Below, piece by piece: positions 7,402 through 13,871 of a stretch of 16,949 nucleotides of DNA. Source of the DNA: CAYPXN01 sp964414715 (GTDB taxonomy: Bacteria; UBA10199; JADFYH01); contig CAYPXN010000004.1 in assembly GCA_964414715.1 (NCBI GenBank), positions 1 to 16,949 on the forward strand, given 5' to 3'. The translations under genes were made by a program, and so were the position numbers. The notes under the pieces were generated by a model that was not told the origin of the DNA, did not search any database, and saw nothing but the letters and a program-made list of their open reading frames with translations. Every line of letters begins with the position of its first letter. Positions within the stretch are counted from its first letter, which is position 1.

Positions 7402-8453
7402 AACAAACCCAACTGAGGCCCTTTGGGTTTTTGGAAAGAAGCAGTGGAAAGAGAGAAGCTTTTTCCATTCAGTCCCACTTTTTTTGAGACAATCGAAAAA
7501 AGTTTGTGGATTTCATCTGCAAAAATTCCATTTCCTTTCATGCGGCTTCCGAAATTGGGATCGTTAATCTTTCCATTTCTCATGTCTTCCAGACGATGAA
7601 TGATTTTCTGTTTTCGTTCCGGAAAATAATCTTCCAACCATTTTAGAAAAAGATCTTTTACTCCGTAAGGAAGTCGAAGAATGGTGTGGCCGGCAAATTG
7701 AGCGCCTGCTTTGGCTGCTGCTTCAAGAAGTTTTGGAATTTCTGAATCGTTGAGTGCGGGAATAATGGGAGCCATGAGAACTCCCACGGGAATTCCTGCC
7801 TGGGACAAAGCGTGAATCGCTTCGAGTCGAGCTTGGGGAGAAGAAGCGCGGGGTTCGAGTTTTGTTTGGAGTTTAGAATCGAGTGTGGTGAGAGAAATAT
7901 AAATTTGTACTGTTTGATGGGCTGCCAATGTTTGAAGGACATCGATATCGCGCGTAACCAGAGAATTCTTGGTGATCATGGCGACAGGATTTAAAAATTC
8001 TGCAAAGACTTCCAGGCATCCCCGGGTAATTTTTAAATGACGTTCAATGGGTTGATAGCAATCGGTGATTCCACTCATGGCAATTACTTGGGGAGCCCAC
8101 TTTGGAGAGGACAGTTCCTTGCGTAACAACTCAGGAGCTTTGAACTTTGCGAATATTTTTGTTTCGAAATCAAGCCCCGCCGACAAGCCTAAATACTCGT
8201 GATAAGGGCGTGCAAAGCAATAAATGCAGCCATGTTCGCAGCCACGGTAAGGATTTAAGCCATACTCAAAAGGAACATCAGGGCTATCGTTTTTGCTGAG
8301 CAGAGTTTTGGTTTTGTCGGGAAAGACTTGGGTTTTGATGATTTTACCGTCGGAATCGTTTTCAAATTCTAAGATTTCTTCTTCAAAACTTTTTTCTTCG
8401 AAACGATTCTTGATATTTTCTTGGGCGCCACGGCCCCGATGATTTTTAAACAT
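7398..8453 (-). CDS. PA0069-family radical SAM protein (SplB-like)
   Basis: A radical SAM enzyme of the PA0069 / Rv2578c type, distantly related to spore photoproduct lyase; the reaction of this family is not established to my knowledge. I place the start at the ATG at 8453 (351 residues) because the protein then begins MFKNHRGRGAQ, and family members usually begin with a short basic stretch plus GRGA. A longer frame begins with a TTG at 8495 preceded by AGGA. The iron-sulfur motif is CEHGCIYC (C72, C76, C79), within NPYRGCEHGCIYCFARPYH. MSGITDCYQPIE, ITKNSLVTRD, YISLTTLD and the proline-rich VLMAPIIPALND follow as in this group, and the C-terminus QLGLF is also typical. It is probably the last gene of the leftward operon with nadC, and its leader contains a long inverted repeat. 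It converges on ahcY with stops overlapping. Confidence 0.88.
   Translation of the reverse strand: MFKNHRGRGAQENIKNRFEEKSFEEEILEFENDSDGKIIKTQVFPDKTKTLLSKNDSPDVPFEYGLNPYRGCEHGCIYCFARPYHEYLGLSAGLDFETKIFAKFKAPELLRKELSSPKWAPQVIAMSGITDCYQPIERHLKITRGCLEVFAEFLNPVAMITKNSLVTRDIDVLQTLAAHQTVQIYISLTTLDSKLQTKLEPRASSPQARLEAIHALSQAGIPVGVLMAPIIPALNDSEIPKLLEAAAKAGAQFAGHTILRLPYGVKDLFLKWLEDYFPERKQKIIHRLEDMRNGKINDPNFGSRMKGNGIFADEIHKLFSIVSKKVGLNGKSFSLSTASFQKPKGPQLGLF
7405..7432 (+). terminator. Possible terminator of ahcY inside the end of the convergent gene
   Basis: AAACCCAA (7405-7412) pairs with TTGGGTTT (7423-7430) around a ten-base loop and the right arm merges into a TTTTT run. The stem has only three GC pairs. 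It lies within the last codons of the minus-strand radical SAM gene (QKPKGPQLGLF), and the opposite strand also ends in a T-rich run (GTTTTAA), so it could act in both directions. Plausible but weak. Confidence 0.35.
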
Positions 8454-8459
8454 ATTAAC

Positions 8460-8578
8460 TCTGAAATTTATTGGGACAATTTTTCGAAACTTCAAGATCC
8501 TGTTTCTAAAACTTTTTGGATTTTTTAAGCAAAATTTGCGGCTTAAATTTTCTCAAAATTATCCCAATAAATTTCAGA
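8460..8578. repeat. 119-bp element with 24-bp terminal inverted repeats between nadC and the radical SAM gene
   Basis: The arm at 8460-8483 (beginning TCTGAAATTTATTGGGA) and the arm at 8555-8578 (ending TCCCAATAAATTTCAGA) are inverted copies matching at 23 of 24 bases. In minus-strand RNA the one difference becomes a U-G pair, so the helix would be unbroken over 24 pairs. The 71-base interior holds a 7-bp hairpin (8524-8530 with 8541-8547) and a weak 5-bp one (8486-8490 with 8502-8506). The right arm covers the nadC stop codon and the left arm ends six bases before the radical SAM ATG. It could be a small mobile element or a structured leader; no target-site duplication is obvious. Confidence 0.65.
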
Positions 8579-9422
8579 TAATTTCAAGACTGATGTCGAC
8601 AGCAGGAGCAGAGTGAGTGAGAGCGCCGATGGAAATATAATCGACGCCGGTTTCAGCGACGGCACGGACGTTATCGAGATTGACGTTGCCTGATGCTTCT
8701 AAAACCACTTTTCCATTATTTTTCATTGCCGCTAGGCGCATATCTTCGAGAGTCATGTTGTCGAGTAATATCCAATCGGGTTTTGCTTTGAGAGCGTCAT
8801 CCAACTGATCAAGATTTGTTACTTCCACTTCAATCTTTCTCTTCTTTTTATTGTGTTTACGCACAGCTTCGATCGCTTTTGTAATCGAACCGTAAAGAGC
8901 TAGGTGATTATCCTTAATGAGATAGGCATCGTATAAACCCATGCGATGATTATATCCGCCCCCCACTTTTACAGCATACTTTTGTAAAGTTCTCCAACCC
9001 GGAAGAGTTTTTCTTGTATCGAGAATTTTTGCACCCGTTCCTTCAATGGTTTTTACGAAGAGGTAAGTTTGAGTGGCCACGCCGGAAAGTTGTTGGAGAA
9101 AATTGAGAGCCGTTCTTTCTGCGGTGAGAATAGAAGAGGCAGCACCTTCTACAATAGCAATTTCATCACCTTCTTCACAAGTGCTGCCGTCTCTTTTGAG
9201 AATTTTGAATTTGATTTTGGGATCCACTTTTTTGAAAACCGCTTGGGCCACTTCAATTCCCGCAGATATCAAAGGTTCCTTTGCGAGAAAATAGGCTTGA
9301 ACCTTGGGCACTTTCTTTCCGAATAAAGCGGAGCTTGTGATGTCGCCGGATCCAAAATCTTCTGTCAGAGCAAGATCGATCAGTTTTTTTTCTGCCAGAC
9401 CTAATTTGAAAGAAGCACTCAT
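8574..9422 (-). CDS. nadC: Nicotinate-nucleotide pyrophosphorylase (quinolinate phosphoribosyltransferase)
   Basis: The enzyme converts quinolinate and PRPP to nicotinate mononucleotide, CO2 and pyrophosphate in de novo NAD synthesis. The 282-residue protein shows the family order: ALTEDFGSGDITS near the N-terminus, ERTALNFLQQLSGVAT, the substrate-binding DTRKTLPGWR (from residue 135), KVGGGYNHRMGLYDAYLIKDNH, IEVEVTNLDQLDDAL, DWILLDNM, and the barrel end LEASGNVNLDNV ... GVDYISIGALTHSAPAVDIS. Length is normal and no key residue looks missing. The ATG overlaps the valS stop as ATGA, indicating translational coupling. nadA and nadB are not in the window. The stop codon falls within the right arm of the inverted repeat at 8460-8578. 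Confidence 0.96.
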   Translation of the reverse strand: MSASFKLGLAEKKLIDLALTEDFGSGDITSSALFGKKVPKVQAYFLAKEPLISAGIEVAQAVFKKVDPKIKFKILKRDGSTCEEGDEIAIVEGAASSILTAERTALNFLQQLSGVATQTYLFVKTIEGTGAKILDTRKTLPGWRTLQKYAVKVGGGYNHRMGLYDAYLIKDNHLALYGSITKAIEAVRKHNKKKRKIEVEVTNLDQLDDALKAKPDWILLDNMTLEDMRLAAMKNNGKVVLEASGNVNLDNVRAVAETGVDYISIGALTHSAPAVDISLEII

Positions 9423-12172
9423 AATAACCCCAAAGCTTCCTCAATTTCCTTCTTCTGCTTTTCCCGATTCGCCAATTCTTGCTTCGTTTCGATTACCAAT
9501 TCTTCCGGTGCATTTTCCATGAAGCTGGGAAGTTGGAGTTTGTTGGATAACAGAGAAATGTCTTTCGAGGTCTTATCCAGCTTTTTCTGCAAGCGTGCTT
9601 TTTCTTTGTCGAGATCAATGAGACCGCCTAAGAGCATAAAAATTACTAAATCTCCATTTGCGGCCAAACCTTTGGAAACGGATACTGCAGGAGTATTTGA
9701 AACAAATTCAAGTTCTGCTTTTCCAAGTTCTTTGATGCGAGGGAACAAAGCTTCCATTTCTTTTTCAAGCAGGCCATTTGCTTTAATATATACAGTAACT
9801 TTTTCTTTGGGATTTACACCTGTTTCAGCCCGAATGTTTCGAATGACAGAAACCACCTCTTTCATAAGTTCGGTTCTGCGAGCAGCTGCAGCATATTTTT
9901 CAAATTCAGTTTTGCTTAGAGCGTTTGGAAAGGGGCTTAAAGCAATCGATCCAGTTCGATCCGGAAGTTTTTGCCAGAGTTCTTCGCTGATGAAAGGCAT
10001 GAGAGGATGTATGCAACGTAAAATTCCATCAAAAATTTTCAGGGCGAAGCGGGCGCATTTAATTTGTTCTTCATTGGGTGTCATCGCGAGGAGTTCTCCG
10101 GACGACGTGGCGATCTCATGAGTGTACTCGGGGGATTGCCGCGCTTCACTTTGTTCCGCTCGCAATGACACTGGAGATGATTTTCCGTAAAGCCTAGATT
10201 TTATTAATTCCAAATACCAATCGCAGAAAACTTGCCAGGTGAAGGTGTAGAGCGTGTGAGCAGCGATATTGAATTTATAATCCGTAATCGCTTGAGAAAC
10301 GGTTTCTGCACATTTTGAAAGCTCGACCAAAATCCATTGATCTTCTTCCGTTTGTGGCTGAGCGTCTTCAATTTCTTTCCCACTTTTCACCACAGGCAGT
10401 GCGGTGGAGTAAAGAAAGCGCGCCGCATTCCAAATTTTATTACAAAAATTTCGATAACCTTCTACTCGGTGTTCATCGAGTTTAATATCTCGACCCTGAG
10501 CCGCAAAAGCAGTGAGAGTAAAGCGCAAGGCATCGGTGCCGTGCTTTTCCATGAGTTCCAAAGGATTGACGACATTTCCTTTTGATTTACTCATCTTCTG
10601 GCCTTGAGCATCGCGGACCAAGGCGTGAATGTAGACATCCCGGAAAGGAACCTCACCCATGAATTTCAGCCCCATCATCATCATGCGGGCGACCCAGAAG
10701 AAAATGATATCAAAACTCGTTACGAGCACATTCGTGGGATAATAAGTTTTGAGTAGGTCGGTTTTTTCAGGCCAACCGAGTGTCGAAAAAGGCCAGAGAG
10801 CAGAAGAAAACCAAGTGTCCAGGACGTCGGCATCTTGGCTAATTTCAGGAGAGTGACAGACACTGCAAGCTTTCGGATCTTCACGGGTGACGGTAACGTG
10901 ACCTTCGCCGCAATACCACGCAGGAATGCGGTGTCCCCACCAAATTTGCCGAGAGACGCACCAGTCTTTGATGTTTTCCATCCAGGCGTAATAAGTTTTA
11001 CTCCAATGTTCGGGATAAAATTTTGTTTTGCCACTACGAACGGCTTCCAGGGCGGGTTTTGCAAGAGGTTCTGTTTTTACAAACCATTGCATCGACAAAT
11101 AGGGTTCGACAACAGTTTTACAGCGATAGCAGTGTCCCACCTTGTTTTTATGGGCCTCAATTTTTTCCATCGCGCCGGATTCTTCCAGGAGCTTTACAAT
11201 TTCTTTACGAGCGGCAAAACGATCTTGGTTTTCAAATTGTCCGGCATTTTCGTTGAGATGCCCATCGACCTTCAAAACATTGATACGTTCAAGGTTGTGA
11301 CGTTTACCCACTTCGAAGTCGTTAAAATCATGCGCGGGAGTAATTTTTACCACGCCACTTCCGAATTCTTTATCGACATAGGAATCTGCAATGACAGGAA
11401 TGAGGCGATTTACAAAAGGAACGACCACTGTTTTTCCGACAAGATGTTTGTAGCGTTCATCTTCTGGATTTACAGCAACAGCAGTATCTCCGAGCAGCGT
11501 TTCAGGTCGAGTGGTTGCCACGGTCAGAAAATGTTCAGGATCTCCCTCAAAGAAATAACGGATATGCCAAAGATGGCCGTTCGTTTCATGATAATCGACT
11601 TCGAGATCAGAGAGGGAGGTCTGGCAACGCGGACACCAGTGAATAAGGCGCTGGTCACGGTACATTAAGCCATCTTCATAGAGAGAAACAAAAACTTCTC
11701 GAACCGCTTTTGATAATCCTTCATCCATCGTAAAGCGTTCGCGGGACCAGTCGAGTGAAGTGCCTAGTTTTTTGAGTTGGGATCGAATCGTTCCGCCGGA
11801 TTCTTCCTTCCATTTCCACACACGTTTGACGAATTCTTCGCGCCCTAAGTCGTATCGGGATTTTCCTTCTGTAGCAAGTTGGCGTTCCACCACGTTTTGG
11901 GTGGCGATACCAGCATGATCGGTTCCAAATACCCACAGGGCAGCATCTCCTTGCATGCGCCTATGGCGGACGATGATGTCTTGCAAAGTATTGTTGAGCG
12001 CATGTCCCAGATGGAGAGTACCGGTGACATTGGGAGGAGGAATTACCACGGAGAAAGTGGCCTTTCCTTTTGCATTTTCTGGGGCAACACTTACACCTTG
12101 TTCAATCCAGATTTTACTCCAGCGATCTTCTACTTCGTGGGGAGAATATACTTTTTCGAGTTCGGTAGTCAT
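9419..12172 (-). CDS. valS: Valyl-tRNA synthetase with an in-frame repeat insertion
   Basis: The class I synthetase charges tRNA-Val with valine and proofreads threonine-type errors. The 917-residue protein has the HIGH-type motif in PPPNVTGTLHLGHALNNT (HLGH at 54-57), an editing (CP1) domain with TTRPETLLGDTAVAVNP and ITPAHDFNDFEVG, paired cysteines consistent with zinc sites (CPRC, CYRC, CSVC), WWGHRIPAWYC, the KMSKS loop (526-530), an anticodon-binding helical domain and a C-terminal coiled coil (about 850-917; IDLDKEKARLQKKLDK onward) that contacts the tRNA. Between LELIKSRLYGK and EEQIKCARFALKIFDG, residues about 668-699 are low-complexity (SLRAEQSEARQ ... HEIATSSGELLAMT) and are encoded by a palindromic repeat; homologues have a short loop here. 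The frame continues without a stop, so the enzyme should be intact. Both ends overlap neighbours as ATGA (with the gene at 12169-12786 and with nadC). Confidence 0.97.
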   Translation of the reverse strand: MTTELEKVYSPHEVEDRWSKIWIEQGVSVAPENAKGKATFSVVIPPPNVTGTLHLGHALNNTLQDIIVRHRRMQGDAALWVFGTDHAGIATQNVVERQLATEGKSRYDLGREEFVKRVWKWKEESGGTIRSQLKKLGTSLDWSRERFTMDEGLSKAVREVFVSLYEDGLMYRDQRLIHWCPRCQTSLSDLEVDYHETNGHLWHIRYFFEGDPEHFLTVATTRPETLLGDTAVAVNPEDERYKHLVGKTVVVPFVNRLIPVIADSYVDKEFGSGVVKITPAHDFNDFEVGKRHNLERINVLKVDGHLNENAGQFENQDRFAARKEIVKLLEESGAMEKIEAHKNKVGHCYRCKTVVEPYLSMQWFVKTEPLAKPALEAVRSGKTKFYPEHWSKTYYAWMENIKDWCVSRQIWWGHRIPAWYCGEGHVTVTREDPKACSVCHSPEISQDADVLDTWFSSALWPFSTLGWPEKTDLLKTYYPTNVLVTSFDIIFFWVARMMMMGLKFMGEVPFRDVYIHALVRDAQGQKMSKSKGNVVNPLELMEKHGTDALRFTLTAFAAQGRDIKLDEHRVEGYRNFCNKIWNAARFLYSTALPVVKSGKEIEDAQPQTEEDQWILVELSKCAETVSQAITDYKFNIAAHTLYTFTWQVFCDWYLELIKSRLYGKSSPVSLRAEQSEARQSPEYTHEIATSSGELLAMTPNEEQIKCARFALKIFDGILRCIHPLMPFISEELWQKLPDRTGSIALSPFPNALSKTEFEKYAAAARRTELMKEVVSVIRNIRAETGVNPKEKVTVYIKANGLLEKEMEALFPRIKELGKAELEFVSNTPAVSVSKGLAANGDLVIFMLLGGLIDLDKEKARLQKKLDKTSKDISLLSNKLQLPSFMENAPEELVIETKQELANREKQKKEIEEALGLL
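10078..10171. repeat. Palindromic repeat element inserted in frame inside valS
   Basis: The ends GTGTCATCGCGAG (10078-10090) and CTCGCAATGACAC (10159-10171) are inverted copies with one mismatch. The interior (GTGGCGATCTCATGAGTG, then ACTCGGGGGATTGC ... TTCACTTTGTTCCG) closely matches the element at 14701-14776 in the same orientation. Short CATTGCGAG ... CTCGCAATG palindromes of this kind occur as dispersed repeats in many bacteria. Here it is read as about 31 codons of the valyl-tRNA synthetase. Confidence 0.85.
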
Positions 12173-12786
12173 TTCGTCAATCTTTCAATTTCTTCTTTAA
12201 TCATTTTTTCTGCAAGGCTGGGAACCAATTCCCGGATTGTTTTTTCAAGCACTTCTTGTGCCTTGGCAGAAAGATTTGCTTGTTGAATAGCTTCTGCGAT
12301 GGCCTGTTCAATTTTTTCGCTGATATTTTCTTCAATAGGAGGAAGAGGGTTGTCAGACATAAGAACCTCGTTTTCTTGGGAGGCAATTTCTGCCTCGATG
12401 CTAGACGTTATTTCTGGGAATTCAGCATAAATTCCGAGTTGTCGGAAGATATTTTCCAGGCTTTGAAAATAAAAAGGTCTGCGTAAACGATGAGCCCGCG
12501 GGGAAATACGGAAAGAGATTTTCTTTTCACGTCTTTCCAGCAAAATCAGGGGAATTTGGGTGATGCGTCCTTCCATGAAAAGTTGCATCAAACTCGAACG
12601 GGCTGGCCCAGGACCCTTGGCGAGATAATCTTCATCGACGATGGCCAAAGATTGGCTTTGTTCTTCGATCGGGTACGAAGGATTTTCCCAAAGATCCACG
12701 ATTTCTTCCGTGTAGGGCTTTAAAAGACCTTTTAAAAGCGATCGATAGGTGCTGGAGCATTCTGCTAAATAGACTTTTTTGAGCAT
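12169..12786 (-). CDS. Uncharacterised pseudo-receiver protein with C-terminal helix, coupled to valS
   Basis: This 205-residue protein has two parts. Residues 1-115 have the look of a degenerate response-regulator receiver: MLKKVYLAECSSTYRSLLK (first strand and helix with E in place of the usual acidic pair), LAIVDEDYLAKG (possible phospho-Asp loop), IPLILLER (fourth strand) and LRRPFYFQSLENIF (position of the usual K-P, here R-P). Residues ~145-205 are helical, ending VPSLAEKMIKEEIERLTK; similar V-P-x-L-A-E-x-x-I-x-x-E-I-x-R-L tails follow receiver domains in some deltaproteobacterial proteins, from memory. No DNA-binding domain is seen. Its stop overlaps the valS start as ATGA. There is no Shine-Dalgarno before the ATG and a perfect TTGACA lies only 34 bases upstream, so the mRNA may be nearly leaderless. 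The function is unknown; a scaffold or signalling role is only inferred from the receiver-like part. Confidence 0.75.
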   Translation of the reverse strand: MLKKVYLAECSSTYRSLLKGLLKPYTEEIVDLWENPSYPIEEQSQSLAIVDEDYLAKGPGPARSSLMQLFMEGRITQIPLILLERREKKISFRISPRAHRLRRPFYFQSLENIFRQLGIYAEFPEITSSIEAEIASQENEVLMSDNPLPPIEENISEKIEQAIAEAIQQANLSAKAQEVLEKTIRELVPSLAEKMIKEEIERLTK

Positions 12787-12798
12787 AAGTTATTCGAC

Positions 12799-12825
12799 AT
12801 TTAACCCAGGAATTGTTCTTGTCAA
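12799..12825 (-). promoter_or_regulatory. Candidate promoter for the valS-nadC operon with a very short leader
   Basis: On the minus strand a perfect -35 box TTGACA (12820-12825) is followed after 15 bases by TTAAAT (12799-12804, 4 of 6 matches to the -10 consensus). Transcription would start around 12792, about six bases before the ATG at 12786. The short spacer lowers confidence, but the near absence of a leader fits the lack of a Shine-Dalgarno sequence at this gene. Confidence 0.4.
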
Positions 12826-12855
12826 ATAGATCTTATTGGGTGAAATGGCCTCAAA

Positions 12856-13836
12856 ATGTTAAAAATCCTGAAGAAAATTCTACCTTGGGTATTTGCAGTT
12901 TTGATGCTTGTTTATCTTTTTTACAAGATTCCTCCCCAAAAAGTCTTGAATGCCCTTTCCCATGTGAATTTGCCCTTTTTTCTCCTTTATTCCTTTGTTT
13001 ATTTTCTGCTCGTCATGCTGATCGACTGTTTCTCCTTGTCGAAGGTTTTGAGCCAGTTTTGTGTGAAGATCAGTTTTAGGGAAATTGTTCCTCCCCGAGC
13101 AGTGAGTTATCTCCTTTCTTTGGTGAATTATAATGCGGGTCAGGCGGGCTTGGCTTATTTTCTCAAAAAAACAAAAAATGCCTCCTTTTTTTCGGCCATG
13201 GGTTCCATCTTTTTCATCATGGTGATTGATTTGTGCTGGGTGGTTCTTTGGGCCTTTGTAGGAACCTTCTTCATTCAGCTTCGCTTTGGAACTTGGGATG
13301 TGAGTCATTGGGTGCGCCAGGTAGCGATTGTGGTGTTTGGAGGAATGTTGCTGAACGTGGCTTTTTGGAGAGGATGGTTTGGAATTTTCTTTCCCTGGAA
13401 AGTAAAAATGCGCTGGGTAGATTGGATTCGGGGTCGACATCTTTTTCAGACTTTCCATCATGCTCAAGTGATCGATTATATCAAAATCGCCCTCTATCGG
13501 CTGCCTTTGCATGTAGTGATTATCATCTCTTTTTATTTTGGGGTTTCGGTATTTGGAGCGACGCTCGATTTTGTAACGATTCTGGGTACGGTGCCTGTGG
13601 TGCTTTTGATTGGAACGATTCCCCTGACTCCGGGAGGATTGGGAACTGTTCAGGCAGCCACAATTGAGTTGTTAAAAGATCATATTGGAGGACCTGTTTT
13701 ATCTACCGGAGTAAGCCCTTCAGAAATTCTTTTTGCAATGTCTCTTTCCTGGATGTTTGCGAACTATGCCTACAAAGCCTTGTGTGGATTGATTTTCCTG
13801 AATAAAGTAGATCGGGAAATGTTTAGGGAGGAATGA
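12856..13836 (+). CDS. UPF0104 / lysylphosphatidylglycerol synthase-type polytopic membrane protein
   Basis: This 326-residue, very hydrophobic protein has roughly eight membrane segments (for example ILPWVFAVLMLVYLFY, LPFFLLYSFVYFLLVMLI, FFIMVIDLCWVVLWAFVG, LHVVIIISFYFGVSV). The motifs NYNAGQAGLAYFLKKT (from residue 91) and IPLTPGGLGTVQAATIELL (P-L-T-P-G-G-L-G at 256-263) are characteristic of the flippase-like membrane domain shared by MprF and AglD-type proteins. It lacks the MprF cytoplasmic aminoacyl-transferase domain, so it is probably a lipid or lipid-linked sugar translocation protein rather than an aminoacyl-phosphatidylglycerol synthase; substrate unknown. It is divergent from the valS operon across a 69-base gap, and no good Shine-Dalgarno precedes the ATG. 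It is convergent with the DA1-like gene, with a hairpin between. Confidence 0.85.
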   Translation: MLKILKKILPWVFAVLMLVYLFYKIPPQKVLNALSHVNLPFFLLYSFVYFLLVMLIDCFSLSKVLSQFCVKISFREIVPPRAVSYLLSLVNYNAGQAGLAYFLKKTKNASFFSAMGSIFFIMVIDLCWVVLWAFVGTFFIQLRFGTWDVSHWVRQVAIVVFGGMLLNVAFWRGWFGIFFPWKVKMRWVDWIRGRHLFQTFHHAQVIDYIKIALYRLPLHVVIIISFYFGVSVFGATLDFVTILGTVPVVLLIGTIPLTPGGLGTVQAATIELLKDHIGGPVLSTGVSPSEILFAMSLSWMFANYAYKALCGLIFLNKVDREMFREE

Positions 13837-13842
13837 GTGGTA

Positions 13843-13869
13843 GAGCCGGTCGCAAATTGCGACCAGCTC
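13843..13869. repeat. REP-like hairpin between convergent genes
   Basis: GAGC-C-GGTCGCAA (13843-13855) and TTGCGACC-A-GCTC (13857-13869) form a 12-bp stem with one internal mismatch centred on A13856. It fills the 35-base gap between the stop of the membrane protein (13836) and the stop of the DA1-like gene (13872). There is no T-run on either side, so it is not a standard intrinsic terminator, but its position fits a role in 3'-end protection or termination in both directions. Confidence 0.6.
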
Positions 13870-13871
13870 AT

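Noticed and set aside
8454..8495. Longer radical SAM protein from TTG at 8495
   Set aside because: The extra 14 residues come from the inverted-repeat element and the family usually begins just before GRGA; the AGGA upstream of the TTG means it cannot be fully excluded.
10835..11668. 277-residue plus-strand frame inside valS
   Set aside because: Antisense shadow of valS; no recognisable domain and no ribosome site, while the minus frame has all synthetase motifs.
9419..12172. valS as a pseudogene because of the insertion
   Set aside because: The frame is continuous over 917 codons with HIGH, KMSKS, editing and coiled-coil parts intact, and the insert lies in a loop.
12880..13512. 210-residue minus-strand frame opposite the membrane protein
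   Set aside because: It is rich in H, K, Q and N as expected for the complement of a hydrophobic protein; the plus frame has family motifs.
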